Shown one piece after another: positions 19,193-31,227 of a stretch of DNA of 64,000 nt. The stretch comes from Flectonema sp. DT1601. Lineage: Eukaryota > Euglenozoa > Diplonemea > Diplonemida > Diplonemidae. The DNA lies in assembly GCA_964019425.1 (NCBI GenBank), contig OZ025793.1, positions 558,001 to 622,000 of the forward strand, read 5' to 3'. A model generated the notes under the pieces. The model saw nothing but the letters and a program-made list of their open reading frames with translations. It was not told the DNA's origin and did not search any database. Position numbers and translations under genes: made by a program. Every line of letters begins with the position of its first letter. The stretch's first letter is position 1.

Positions 19193-19633
19193 ATGGGTAC
19201 TACCTGTTCTTTGGAGGTAACCTCAATTCCATGGGCCGGCACCAACGGTGATGGTCGTGGTAGTAGCACAAGCGACCAATGGACAGGAATACAACCAGCA
19301 CCTATACAGCCACCACCTGTAATTTATGGAATCAAATCACAGGATGCCTGGCTAAATTGGTGGGATACAGTCTTCGTTCCATGGGAAGAGGAATTCGGAG
19401 AAGAATTCAAGGAAAGACCCGTTTGGAAAGACGCAGAAGTTGGCACCACAAAATGGAAAATGCAATACGAAGTTTGGTGGGAAATTGAATATCGCAGATG
19501 GTGGATCGCTGAGCTGAGAAGAACTAGAAATAATCACGCGGAGATAAGTCAGATAACAATACCCCCTGAGTCACCTACTCTGACATTATCGGTATCCTCA
19601 ATTGGAGAACAGCGTCATCCTGACGGGGAATAA
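19193..19633 (+). CDS. Trp-rich small protein with N-myristoylation signal
   Basis: 146 residues. The N-terminus MGTTCS fits the G-x-x-x-S/T rule for N-myristoyltransferase, and Cys5 beside it could be palmitoylated, so dual acylation and membrane attachment are likely. A Pro-rich stretch (IQPAPIQPPP) leads into an unusually Trp-rich acidic/basic segment: WLNWWDTVFVPWEEEFGEEF, VWKD, KWKM, YEVWWEIEYRRWWIAEL. More than a dozen Trp fall in roughly 85 residues, spaced as if on amphipathic helices. No family is recognised. The start is fixed by the acylation signal and the acceptor-like site 14 nt upstream. Confidence 0.65.
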   Translation: MGTTCSLEVTSIPWAGTNGDGRGSSTSDQWTGIQPAPIQPPPVIYGIKSQDAWLNWWDTVFVPWEEEFGEEFKERPVWKDAEVGTTKWKMQYEVWWEIEYRRWWIAELRRTRNNHAEISQITIPPESPTLTLSVSSIGEQRHPDGE

Positions 19634-19778
19634 AACACGCAGAGCATCATTAGTTTAGATTTCTTATCCATTCGTTTTTACAAGATCCCTTTCTAGGGAG
19701 TTCCTTATCCACTACAATGTTTTACAAGAGAGTAATGAATTACAATATTTTATTATTCAACAGGTGGGACTACACTCA

Positions 19779-19784
19779 ATGTAA
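19779..19784 (+). promoter_or_regulatory. Minimal upstream ORF (ATG-TAA) overlapping the main start
   Basis: The sequence ATGTAATG places a start-stop ORF whose last A is the first base of the main ATG at 19784. Such AUG-stop elements are known to stall or recycle ribosomes in other eukaryotes. Here the effect is inferred. Confidence 0.55.
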
Positions 19785-22700
19785 TGTCACAACTAATACT
19801 CCAACGAATTGCATCGTGTGATAAAGCAGTTGATGCACTCCAGTCTGGAGGAGGTCCTGTGTCAGGATTAGCAGCAGCTGCTGCTAATCAAGTCTCAGCA
19901 CTATTATCACTTAGTGGAGGAGGAGAGATAACGACTTGTCTGAATAGATGTACCAAAGCAATGCTTCAAGTCTGCGGGAAAGCTGCAATGGCTGGAGACG
20001 TCACAACGTATGATGCTGTGAGGGATACTTTACGAATGGTTACTCATGAGATAGTAATAAAAAGACAAAACAATCAATCAGCGACATTTCATCAACTTCT
20101 CGAAGGACTTCAACCAGATTCCGAATACCAAGTCCAAAGAACTGCATTAGAAGTACTCGCAGCAATTGTTCCATACGCTGATGGAAGTTCGAAACCAGAA
20201 CTTCAAAAGTTAATATTATCTCCTCTCTCTGCTGCTATCACTTCTGCTGAGAACATTCATTTAATTCGAATTCTTGCTGATGTTTCTAAGGATCTCGCTC
20301 CGTATCTATTCCCAGGAATGCCCTCTTCACTGTACCAAAAACTATACGATTCCACAACCAAATTACTCTCTCACACTGATGCTCAAGTCTCGAGGTCAGC
20401 AGCAGTATCACTTTCATTGCAAGTTTTCTTTTCCAGGCCTTCATTTATTCCATCTGTTGTGAGTGACTTGGGATCGTCTTTTATTGAATCAAATAATGCT
20501 CTGCACAAATCAGCATGTTCGCTGGCTCTATTTGAAATATTTCGACTTCAGGGAAGTGAAAGTCACGTTCATTACACTGCGCTGATACCTGCTTTGGAGG
20601 TTATAAAAACTTGTTGTGATCGCGCTCTTTCAGATGCCGTAAATGATACTGGACATGGTTTGTGGGGGATTCCACACGCAGTTGCGAGTGTTCTCGACAG
20701 TTTTAGTAAAATGATGAGCGTCTTAGAAGTACAAACCAATCCTCATAAGAAACATGTTAACCAGCTGCTAACTTCTGCAGGATGGCCAACTGCTACAACT
20801 CAAGTCCACGAAATTCAAAAATTTCTAAACACCTGGGAAGGAAAGGGTAAAGAATCCCTTGTTAGTAATTTAGTTCAACATTTAGGATACTTATTGTATG
20901 CAAAAGTATCTGTTGAAGAGGCAGTCATGGAGGAGTGTATCCAGGTATTAATAAACCTTTCATCACATGATGACATATCTGTAAAAGGTGAATCGATAAT
21001 TGCATGTGGTAGAGCAGTATTCGCTGTTGGTTATGAAGGTGGTGTGAAATTACTAAATATTATCGCTGACGCTAATGATAAGACTCAAAGAAGTGATCAA
21101 CGACCATGTACTTATACACAACGAGTGTGTTTACAAGCGTTATCAATATCACTACCTGTTCTTCTATCAGAGTGTGTTGGTGATATTGCAACACAGAGAC
21201 ATTCAGAAAGAGTTTTATTTCAAGTTCTCTGTGATCACGCTGCGGCTCGTGAATTAGATCCCGTATCCTGGAGTGGAGCTTGGACTGTTCCAGTTGAGCT
21301 GCTTCAACTGTTAACTCGTATCCCTTGGAGTCAGATATGTAATAACATCACAATCGAAGCTGCTCTGTGGTTTACTACTGAATTAGCGTACGACTCAGAT
21401 CCACGGATACGAATTAAAGCTGCTGAAGTGTTGTGTATTCTAGCAAAGAAATTACCATCATTCCCGTCGCTCACAGGGTTGTACCCACCTAATCAAAGTA
21501 CGTCTGCTTGGTTGTTAATGCCGTGTGCTTCTTCTATTTCATATAGAGGTCATGACTTAGTCTTATCTACGAAGGTAACAGGTCCGGCAGTAGAGTTAAC
21601 TGATGTGCCTCAGAGATCAGTTTGTACTGGTAAAAGTGTGCTTATATCAAATTTAGGTGTCTTAGTAAAATATTGCGTTGAAAAAATATCCTCTGCGGAG
21701 TCAGCAGTTCGACTTGGAAGAACTAAACTACCCAAGTCGTTGATTGGTTCTTTATCATTGCTTCGTATTATAAGTTCAACTTTTGGTTGTACCAGTCCTG
21801 ACCACACTAGTTTATTAGCACCGTACAGTGACATTGTCATTAGGGGATTGTTGTTGGTCGTGAGAATATTGGTATCGCAACCTTATCCAAGCCTTAAATA
21901 CGTAACAAACGTTATAACGACTACTTGTGGATTCATACCAGGATCAAGCAGTTATTTTAGTAAGGAATTGTATGGTAAAATATTAGTTGACGTAGGACTT
22001 CATTTCTTACTAATATCATCACTGATAACTCACCGTACTATGAACCATATAACTACAGGAAAGGCGGAGGATATAAGAAGAGCTGTTGCTGGTCACTTAG
22101 AAATAGCTGGATTGGATACAAAATTATCATCATATGCGACTGAGGGATTAGTGTTATCACTAGTACAGAGTAAAAGCGTGTCACATAAAAGAGGAGGTGA
22201 TAGAGAAGGTCTTCATGGGTTTGTTGAAGCTTGTATGTCACTAACAACTGTACTTATTGAAGAAGCAACAGATCAGTCTTTAGCAATTAAACTAGTCGAT
22301 TCACTAATGAGAGTTACTTCAGTTTTGAGACCTACTTCACCTGCAGCGGTCATTAGATTATTAAGGGCTATGTTTAGAGCTTGTTATGGTCATCCGAACA
22401 TCACAAGGTATCCAAATTTATCACCTGATCCACTACCTCCTGCTGGAACATTAAAAAGGGCTCGGAGATTGAAATCGGGGAGTTCGCCACCAGAGCTTTC
22501 AACATTTTTAAATCCGATATTGCAATCTTTACGTCAATTGTTTGCATCGCTTGAACCAGGTGTTCCTGACGCGGTGTTGAGATTGTTGTATTCTTTGTGT
22601 GCAATTGGTGTTAATTTTGTTAGACTTGATCCACAACACGAACTCTTGAAAAAATTATGTTCTATATCAACATCACATACATCAGGTTTTTATGGTTGTG

Positions 22701-25700
22701 ATGAAGAACCCGGAATGCATCCTGTAATCCGCTACCCAAGTCCGTTTCTTAGATCACTCAACCATACTTTAGTGATAGTTGCTCTTCGTAAGTCTGAGAC
22801 TCGTGATTATGTCAACACCGAAGAGCTTTATAAAACTATCTTGTCGAGAGCTCAAGCTGCTCACATGCCAAAGTTATTAGACGCTGCATTACCGCTGGTT
22901 CCTTACTTAGACCCGAATACTATAATGGATATTGATATTAATAGTTGTTGTGGTTGTTCTCATTTACTAATATTAAACAAATTGATTAAATCAACAGTTG
23001 AAAAACTCGGTAAAGACTCTGACGAAGTTACGAGTGTCTCACTACAAGGATTACAACTAATAACAAAACTTTGTACTAATGATTGGCCTGGTGCTGATGC
23101 TCATCCGCAAACAGCAAACATCCTATGTCAGACCTGCGGTCTCATTTCAGACAACTGCGGTGATAGTGTTTCAGTTCTACAAACCGTATCACTACTTTTA
23201 TCATCAAAAACCATTTTAGGTACTTGTGCTGCTTTACGATTAAATCAAACAACTTCTATATTATCAACCGAAACAAATCTTTTTAATAACAAAGATTATT
23301 GTGATTCAGAGCAATCTGACAGTAAGGAAATGACTGATATTCCGCAACTGAGAAGTGAAGAAACTCACCAGTTGGATGAAAACGATTGCAAAGATCTGTC
23401 AGATGATAATACCGATTCAGGAACGGTTTTTGAAAAATCTATTCTCAACCTGAATAATTATTTGTGTAACGTAACACACAGACATATTGATGTTCAGTGG
23501 GAAGGTGCTGAAAAAGTTTTAAAAACTCTCTCTGAGCAAACAACCACCTGGATTATCCCCAAAGACTTGTATAAAAGTTTTATCGAACATCTGCAAAACA
23601 AATTCATCCCAATGAAAGTAGTAACCGAGATATTATGTTTTATAAAAAATTGTGAAGTTGAAACTGGTGATGAAGACGCAGCTGTATTTTTGACCGACGG
23701 GTTAAAAAATGTCGTTGGAAGGGATGGAACTAGATCATCTTGTTTGCTTGAAGCAGTTATGAAAATAGTACTGAAATCGAAGAGTAGCAGGCTATGGTCA
23801 TTAATCCTATCTTGTTACGGTGTTTATTATTCTCTATTTGTTGGGGGGTCCTTTGCAGATGCAATTTTTCCAACTTTTCAAAAATGTATTAACAAATGTA
23901 GCAAAGTAGGACTTCACGCAGTTACTGCTGCATTGTCTAATGTTGAGAACAGACTACGGGAGACTGACATTGTGAGATTCAAACAATTCTCATTTTGGTT
24001 ACTTGGGAAACAATCAACAGAAACAATCACCAATAGTGATTCAAGTAAAGAATACAATATAGAACATGAATTGTGTTCTGATTACTCCTCCATTTCACAA
24101 TTGCATGTCGGAATATCGCTAATCACTAGCACTGGTATACAAAGCAACAGCACGTACCTAACGGAATTACTTGAAAAAACTTCAGGCAAGGCCAACCCAA
24201 GAATTCTTTTGGGAATCTCATCCGCGATTACTAGCAGCGTGAAGTATTATTCAGCAGATTTACAAAGGGTTTTTACTGCTATGTTTGCGGTGCTTGAGAC
24301 ACAGCTTGAGAGATACGTGATCTCTGAGTCATCTTCTGAGGCAGTGCTAAACTTAAAGGAAGCAGTCACATGCTTATGTATATTTATAAGAGATCACCTA
24401 CATAGTACGACTATGGCTAAGGATGTTCAGAAGGTGTTGCAGTTGTTGTTGATATCGTTTTCAATTATTTATGATCATCACGTTCGTACTGATGACTACC
24501 TCCATCGATGGGAAGCATCTGTAGAATTGTTGTCAATATATGCCTTGGCGTATTCAATTGAGTCTCAAGAAATAAATTGTGATCTTCTTCATACTTCAGT
24601 TGGTTGTAAAGCAGAATCAGCTTTTCTCTGGTCGAGTACCCTCCGTCAAGTAAATCAACACATAGATCAGCAATCACCTGCTGAAGTTCTCTGTGCTGTT
24701 CTTCCTCTAGAAGTTGCTTGGAGAGTTTTTGTTACCCGCAGTGCTCACTTCTTTGTTTCTTGTTATGGCATCGGATTCGTTTACGACAAAGAAGCAGCCC
24801 TCCCAAGCACTGACATATTCAATAACATCCTCGATATTTGTGCAAAACTCCTCACGAGAGTCGCAGATAAGCAGAAACACACATTCTCTGTTGGTATGTT
24901 TATTTGTTTTGTTTGAAAATCTATTTTCCCCTAAAATGTTAGTACAACAAGTAAATAAACAACAGGAGTAGGATGGGAGATTATGAAAGCAGCCCCTTCT
25001 TGTGTTTTTAACGATGCTCTGCAAGAATTAGAAATGTCTATAACTGAAGTTTGTGACAGCAGTGGAGCGAATGGAGGAGGACTACTACGAAGGGCAGTAG
25101 AGAAGGTACAAATATTAATGGCTGGATGTGGATGTCCTCAGCCGTGGGATCAGAAAATATCAAAGATTGTATCTCAATTATTCACAGAGGTATCTGACGT
25201 TCCGTTAGCGATGAAGTTGAGTGTTTCACTAGTACAACTGATTGCTTCAAGACAAGGTGTTCATTATAGACTCTCACCAGAACCTCACGGTAGTCTGACT
25301 GATATGCCAAACTGTTTATCACAAATAGTATCTTCTGTTTTAATAATTCCACCCTCTGAAGCCAGTGGAAGATCTGGATGGTGGCAAGCATCTTGTCATA
25401 AAAGATCACATCATTGGCCAAGACAACTCCCTTCACCAGGAAGTCATATTATGAAGCTCAGCTCAGGAGGAGGTGAAGTTTTAAAATCTGTTTTGAAAGC
25501 AGTTCAGACATTATCAAAACCTGATAAGTTATCAACAGAATGTACTTATTCGATCCTAACTGAACTTTGTATAATGGTAGTCCATTGCACTCCACTGTTT
25601 AAAGTAGGATTCTCACCAGGACTACCTCAAATTAACAGCGCTGTGGTATCATTTCTTGATAAAGTAAAGGAATTTGTTCCTGTAAAGATAGCAGCTTCAG

Positions 25701-27174
25701 CCTCAACAAACCTAATATACACGGATCCTGTACTCTGTGAGTTGACGGCGTTGATGTTAACCGTAACTCAATATAAAGATTTACCTTTAATTATATCGAA
25801 TATTGATCAAAACTGTTCAGAGTATGCGAGAGCAGTAGTACCTCTTTGTGTGATGTTGGCTGCTCAGATGCGACGGGTAGAAAATGGAAATAAATCGCAA
25901 CTCGAAAAGGTTATACCCCAAATTGTTACGAGAACTCATCAACGAGTAATGGACTTGGGATCTAGAGGTGAGAATTTAGGATGTGAACACAAATTTATGA
26001 CTAACTGTGCTATGATAAGCACATGTGTCGAAGTCGCACCTGCAGACTGTGAAGCCGCGAAGTTTACCAGAAAGTCTTGGGAAGCTTTTTGGGAATTAAT
26101 ATCTGCTTCAGACGCTAAGGCTGGTATTAGTGGTGGGTTATCAGTTCTCTCTAGTATGAGAATGTGTGCTTTCTTTTGTGATTTGTATACAATGTTGCTA
26201 CACTTTTCAATGTCTCATCCCCAACGTGAAGCTATCGTTCTACTCAGTTGTGTTGATGCTCCGTCTCCTCGGAATAAAGAAATGAAACAAGGAAAGCCTC
26301 CCCCAAACAGATCATGCAATACTTTGTATGGAGCTACATCATCTGATGTGTTAAAGTTAGGTATTTTATATTGTGGATTGTTTCCAACTCTAAAACCCGT
26401 TACTAGTGATGAAGGAGGTGATGTCAAAGGAGAGCTATCACAAGCACAGATCTTATCACTACTCGAGTCTCTTCGTATCTCACAATATCCTTTAAGACAA
26501 TGTCAAGCAATCATTCCTGTTATTACGTCATTAACATCAAAAGGACTTCATTGGCAACATGCAATGCCTTTACTCCTTCAAGAAGTACTACTTCAGGATT
26601 CTATTATGTCTGATGTCCTTCCTGGACTTGCTCCAGTTGTGTTGGCTTCTTACTTAAAGTCATCATCACAAGAAGGATCCGTAGACAGTTCTTGGGTATG
26701 GATTCAAGCTTTATTAGATTCTACTAAAAAACATCCTCCGTCAAGACGAACATATGATTTGGGTATCTTGTTCTTATCCGTTTGTAAAGTTAAGGGTGTT
26801 GTTGAGGCATCAGTCTTGCTGGGTGTTCTCGCTGAAGGTATGTAATTTTCTATTAGTACTAAATTCATTGAAAAAAAACCAAAAAAAAAAATAAAAACAG
26901 CATATAAAGCCCTGTGTTGTATTGATTCCCCTCCAGCTCTTTCGGTTTTCAAATCGGTAATAGTAAGAGCATGTGTGATGTTCAAGGAGATTTATAATGA
27001 AGACAGTATATCTGATGATGAGTGGTCTCTGACTCTCAAGTATGTTATTCTAAACTTCTGTACTTCACACATTCATACTAATCAACCAAATCTATCTATT
27101 TACACAACCACAGATCAGTTCTTGAGGGTTATGTGGAGCCTTGGCTAACTATCTTATCAAAGCATTTGTTGTAG
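19784..27174 (+). CDS. Very large helical-repeat (HEAT/ARM-like) protein, four exons
   Basis: Exons: 19784-24893, 24966-26837, 26937-27039 and 27114-27174, with introns of 72, 99 and 74 nt, all GTATGT...AG. Phases match at each junction and yield 2381 residues. The third exon could instead begin at 26901, adding 12 in-frame residues. The whole protein is a succession of amphipathic helices with Leu, Ala and Ser-rich heptad-like patterns typical of alpha-solenoids (for example VQRTALEVLAAIVPYADG and RSAAVSLSLQVFFSRPS), interrupted by an acidic loop at about residues 1160-1220. No signal peptide or membrane span is evident. A segment FKQFSFWLLGKQ followed by a spacer and VGISLITS resembles focadhesin slightly; HEATR5 is another size match, but neither is demonstrated. 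Likely a scaffold or adaptor in trafficking or RNA surveillance. Confidence 0.75.
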
Positions 27175-27433
27175 AATTCGCTTTCAAAAAAACAAAACGA
27201 TAGAATTAAACGAGATTCGTGTCGTGTCGGTTTACTAAAATGGATTTATAAAAAAAAAAATCACGACTGACACGCCTCTTAGAATTATCTTGATATTTGT
27301 CTAACTTATTATGTGTGTGAACTATGTCATTTGAGTGAAGTTACCTTTTAATTTACATAACAGGAACGCTTTATAAATACAACGTGTTGTCTCACATATA
27401 AATAACTTATTATTCTTAAAAAACAGTAATAAT

Positions 27434-27445
27434 ATGTCAATATGA
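27434..27445 (+). promoter_or_regulatory. Upstream ORF (4 codons) whose TGA overlaps the main ATG
   Basis: ATGTCAATATGA encodes Met-Ser-Ile-stop; its TGA shares two bases with the main ATG at 27442 (ATGA overlap). The arrangement favours termination-reinitiation or start-site competition. Function is inferred. Confidence 0.5.
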
Positions 27446-30400
27446 CCAACGAGAGTAAACCATTCTGCTTCCTGTCACTGGGTGAGGATGAAGGGAGGTT
27501 TAGAGTTATTCAGAAACAACGACCAGATGAAATGGTAGAAGTAGAACATCCAGAAAGCGGCAGACTACTACTCGTCGACGGTGTTTTTAGAGGAGCTGAC
27601 GAAGAAGAGTTATTCAATATTAGTTTAATGCCAATGTGTGTCAGAGTCCTTCAGCAAACCAGCAGTACCTGCAGCTACATCTCTGTTGGAGGTGTAGGAC
27701 CTCAATTACTAAGTAACGAGTCTACATGTGTTCATGCTTTGCAGTATCTGATTGGTGCTGCTCCTGGAAATGTTCGGGTTAGCTTTCACTGCTTCTTATC
27801 AAATCCAAAGAAACCAACAGACCTGCTGGCTAATGTTCAACAACAAGTTCCTGACTCACTACGATGGACTAATGAACTTGGATTAGATCACAATGCTCAG
27901 TATTTAATTAGTTCATCATTAGGATCAACATTAAAGACTCTTCGAACTGTAACTGCATCCCCTGCCATGAGAGATTTACTCCCTCGATTATCATTTGTAT
28001 TAACAATCGCTATTAGAGGTAGCAATCAGTCTTCTCCTCCAAGTATATTGAGGTTTGTTGAGCTTAGGACTGAAGCAGCACCTCTCATACTTAATGCCTT
28101 GTCATGGCAACGAGGTATCACATCAATAACAGATGTATCTGAGCAACAGGAAAATATCTTAATGAAATCATTAATAACATGTCAACCTTGTGATACAGTT
28201 ATTGTTACTAACGTACAACACTCTGATGACAGTGCATTGATTGCGTCGCTACTGTCATCAGCTAAAGTAGGATCTGAAACATTGCAGAGGATGGATGTCA
28301 GGTCGAAAAAGTTTGATAAATCGCCTTCGAAAATGTCGGTTTCGCAAACTGACTGGAGTCATGGAGGACAAGTCCAACAACCACCTGTTTTCGTATTACA
28401 TAAGCAGCAACACCAACACCAACATCAACATCAACAGCAGGTTGACTTACAAGATTCTCAGCACCTTAGTGCAGCCCGCAGTAGTGCTGGAACAGGAAAC
28501 GTCCAAGTTGACGTACATCTACATCTCCCAGATGACTTATCATCAAATACTAATCAAAGTGAAGACCGCAAGGCCAGATCACAATCCACTGCAGCTACAG
28601 AAACACCTCTCCCAACACAATCAATTAGAAAGCCTTCTTTGATATCTCCAACTCACAGTACACCTTCTACAGCAATGAGAATTGTATTAAGTGAGAAAGA
28701 CACTCAAACACCGCGTGTTATTGATGATGAGATCGCTAATGAATTGCAAGCTAATCAGGAGAAGAATACAAAATTAGAAGAAAAGATTAAAGAAATTGAA
28801 AACAGAATGCGATTATCAGAATCTCTGAACTACGAGTATGAAGCTGAGATGGCTAAGCATAGATCTGATTTAATGAAATCTCACAATGAGTTATCGATAT
28901 TAAGAGTAGCAGGTGTTGAACATGGAGGTAGAATTCAAGAATTACAAAAACTATTAGCTGAGTCAAGATGTAGAGAGTCTGACATGGAACAAGAACACTC
29001 TGATGGTCAACAACATTTTCTTATTCTTCAGTCGCAGTACGACTCTCTCTATTCTGAACATAAATCTGATAGTTTTGAGTCGTTATCGTTGCAATACGAG
29101 GTCCGTTCTTGCGAAATTCAAAACAGGCATTCCACATCCCTGCTTCTCATCCTCAGACAGTATTTGACCGAACATCATACTCTCGTTCAAAAGAAGGCTG
29201 CTGAGAAACAAAATAATTTCATGTCAAGTAATCAAAGAGAGACGTCAGATCTCGAAGAACAACTCGAAAGGGTAACTCGCGATTTAAAATTCCAAGTTGC
29301 GAAATTAAACACCACTGAACAAGATACTGATGCTCAAATACAAAATTTTCAAAGTAAAATATCATTATTAGAAACAGAGAGGGATGCAAAAGTTAAATCA
29401 TCTGACAAACACTTCGAAGACTATAAAGTCCTGTCTGATAAATACGAGTTAGTCAATGACAGACAACAAGCAACTGAATCAACAATAATATCATTAGAGA
29501 AAAGGTGTTTTACTGCTGAGGGACAAGTCGATGTTCTAAAGGCTGAACGTGCTTCTCACACTACTGCTATCACGTCGTTAGAAAAAGAAATTGCGTCGCT
29601 GCAATCAGAGCTTCGGATTTCTGGAGCAGCTGCTGACCGCGACAAAGCAGACTTTTTACAGCGAACAAATGAGTTGGAAAACGACATCGCATCTCTCAAA
29701 GAAACCAACGCCGAACTGGACGCCAAAACTGTTGATCATCAGGCTAGGAATTCTACCCTAGAAAAACAAGTTGTGGATTTGGAAGCAGAAATACAAACAC
29801 AAAAGTCAGACCATCACAGCGAAACAGCCTCTGAAGCAAGCAGCAAAGGCGACACTAACCAACACATCCTAAAATTAGAAAATGAAATTGAAACACGAGA
29901 CACTGTCATTAATAATTTGAAGGCAAACCTTGCCAAGGCCACTAAAGCGAAAACAGAAGCAGAAAGAAGAGAGAGACTAACAAGGAGGGATAGTGTACCG
30001 TCTTCATCTCCGTCAGGTTCATCAATGATAGGAGGAGGTGATAGTAATAAGGAAAAAGAATTTACTGATGAGATTCAGAGATTGAAATCAGAATTGCATT
30101 CACTTCATCATCGTCAATCTCTGACAGCAGAAGACACAGCTGAAGACAAACGAACGTTATCAGTTGCACTGTCTGATGCTCGTTCTGAAATTGGTCATCT
30201 TCAGTCGACTTTGCGTACAGCGGAACGAGAGGTCTCAACAGTTAGAACAGAAGCGACAGCTCTACAAAATGAATATCAGCAATCTGTTGAACATTATGAG
30301 CAGTCAATTCAATTGGTTAACGAACAGTGGAAACAACGAGAGACTTCCTGGGCACAGCGACATCAGCTACTCGACTCTCAGATTCAACAATCAAGTGAAA

Positions 30401-31227
30401 TGCTACGATTCTCTGACTCTGAGAAACAAACACTTGAAACTCGTATTCATGAAGCAGAAGTTATTCTAACTGAGAGAACAACTGATGAGAAGTTAGTCCT
30501 ATCTCTTCGATCACAAGTAAATGATCTACAGAAAGAATTAGAAGAAAGTCGTCATCACAACGCTTCCCTACTTGAGAGTGAACGAAGTGACAGAAGTCCA
30601 GTTAAAGGATCAGCTCGTCAGATTAAACAAATTCAGGAAGAAGCAAAGCGAAGAGAAGAACTCTTACTCGGACAGATCAGATCGTTAGTTTCATCAAATG
30701 ATCAGCCATCGTCTAAAGCTTTATCACCTCCTCTTATTAGAAGTAAGAGTCCCAAAGGATCAAAGACAAACACAAACATGGCTCGCAATTGGTCAGAATA
30801 TACTCGCAGTATCATTCAATCACCTGCTGCTGTTAGTCCTTCGTCAGGAGAAGATGAAGACTCTGCTGAAGACGAGGCTGCTATTCTAAAAGCACAACTC
30901 GCAGCTGTGGAGGCACAAAATGCTTCGCTTCGAAAACTAAAGAAAGAACGCGAAAAGGAACGCACATCCAAGACAGGCACTCCAGGTAGAGGTCAATCTC
31001 CTCTTCGAGCTGGTTCAGGCACCCGACGACTTACATCACCTCAGAGGCAATATGCAGCTGACAGAGCCAAGTCTCGCCCTGGTGTCCGAAGCCCAAATAG
31101 TGAAAGGAAGAACAAGGAGGATATTCGAAACAAACTAGCCAGCCTAACAGGTCAGATAAAAGAAGGAAAATTCAACCGAAGTAAAGTTGATACTCAGTTA
31201 AGTGAGCTACTGAAAGCAATCGAGTAG
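27442..31227 (+). CDS. Coiled-coil protein with degenerate kinesin-like motor domain
   Basis: 1261 residues, one exon. Residues 1-280 follow the kinesin motor order without its nucleotide-binding motifs: LLLVDGVFRGADEEELFN (43-59, like FDxVFxxxxxQ), MPMCVRVLQ, then SYISVGGVGP (78-87) where AYGQTGSGKT should be; VRVSFHCFLSN (111-121, like VxVSYxEIYNE) and DLL; PRLSFVLTIAI (181-191) in place of SSRSHxIFxI; LRFVELRTEAA (203-213) in place of LVDLAGSE; LILNALSWQRGI (like INxSLxALGxVI); CDTVIVTNVQHSDD (250-263, like TxMIxNVSPSxx) and LLSSAKVG. A Gln/His-rich linker follows, then coiled coil from about 410 to 1080, and a basic Ser/Pro-rich tail. ATP hydrolysis looks impossible, so a microtubule- or cytoskeleton-linked scaffold is inferred. 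An AACAG acceptor-like site ends at 27426. Confidence 0.65.
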   Translation: MTNESKPFCFLSLGEDEGRFRVIQKQRPDEMVEVEHPESGRLLLVDGVFRGADEEELFNISLMPMCVRVLQQTSSTCSYISVGGVGPQLLSNESTCVHALQYLIGAAPGNVRVSFHCFLSNPKKPTDLLANVQQQVPDSLRWTNELGLDHNAQYLISSSLGSTLKTLRTVTASPAMRDLLPRLSFVLTIAIRGSNQSSPPSILRFVELRTEAAPLILNALSWQRGITSITDVSEQQENILMKSLITCQPCDTVIVTNVQHSDDSALIASLLSSAKVGSETLQRMDVRSKKFDKSPSKMSVSQTDWSHGGQVQQPPVFVLHKQQHQHQHQHQQQVDLQDSQHLSAARSSAGTGNVQVDVHLHLPDDLSSNTNQSEDRKARSQSTAATETPLPTQSIRKPSLISPTHSTPSTAMRIVLSEKDTQTPRVIDDEIANELQANQEKNTKLEEKIKEIENRMRLSESLNYEYEAEMAKHRSDLMKSHNELSILRVAGVEHGGRIQELQKLLAESRCRESDMEQEHSDGQQHFLILQSQYDSLYSEHKSDSFESLSLQYEVRSCEIQNRHSTSLLLILRQYLTEHHTLVQKKAAEKQNNFMSSNQRETSDLEEQLERVTRDLKFQVAKLNTTEQDTDAQIQNFQSKISLLETERDAKVKSSDKHFEDYKVLSDKYELVNDRQQATESTIISLEKRCFTAEGQVDVLKAERASHTTAITSLEKEIASLQSELRISGAAADRDKADFLQRTNELENDIASLKETNAELDAKTVDHQARNSTLEKQVVDLEAEIQTQKSDHHSETASEASSKGDTNQHILKLENEIETRDTVINNLKANLAKATKAKTEAERRERLTRRDSVPSSSPSGSSMIGGGDSNKEKEFTDEIQRLKSELHSLHHRQSLTAEDTAEDKRTLSVALSDARSEIGHLQSTLRTAEREVSTVRTEATALQNEYQQSVEHYEQSIQLVNEQWKQRETSWAQRHQLLDSQIQQSSEMLRFSDSEKQTLETRIHEAEVILTERTTDEKLVLSLRSQVNDLQKELEESRHHNASLLESERSDRSPVKGSARQIKQIQEEAKRREELLLGQIRSLVSSNDQPSSKALSPPLIRSKSPKGSKTNTNMARNWSEYTRSIIQSPAAVSPSSGEDEDSAEDEAAILKAQLAAVEAQNASLRKLKKEREKERTSKTGTPGRGQSPLRAGSGTRRLTSPQRQYAADRAKSRPGVRSPNSERKNKEDIRNKLASLTGQIKEGKFNRSKVDTQLSELLKAIE

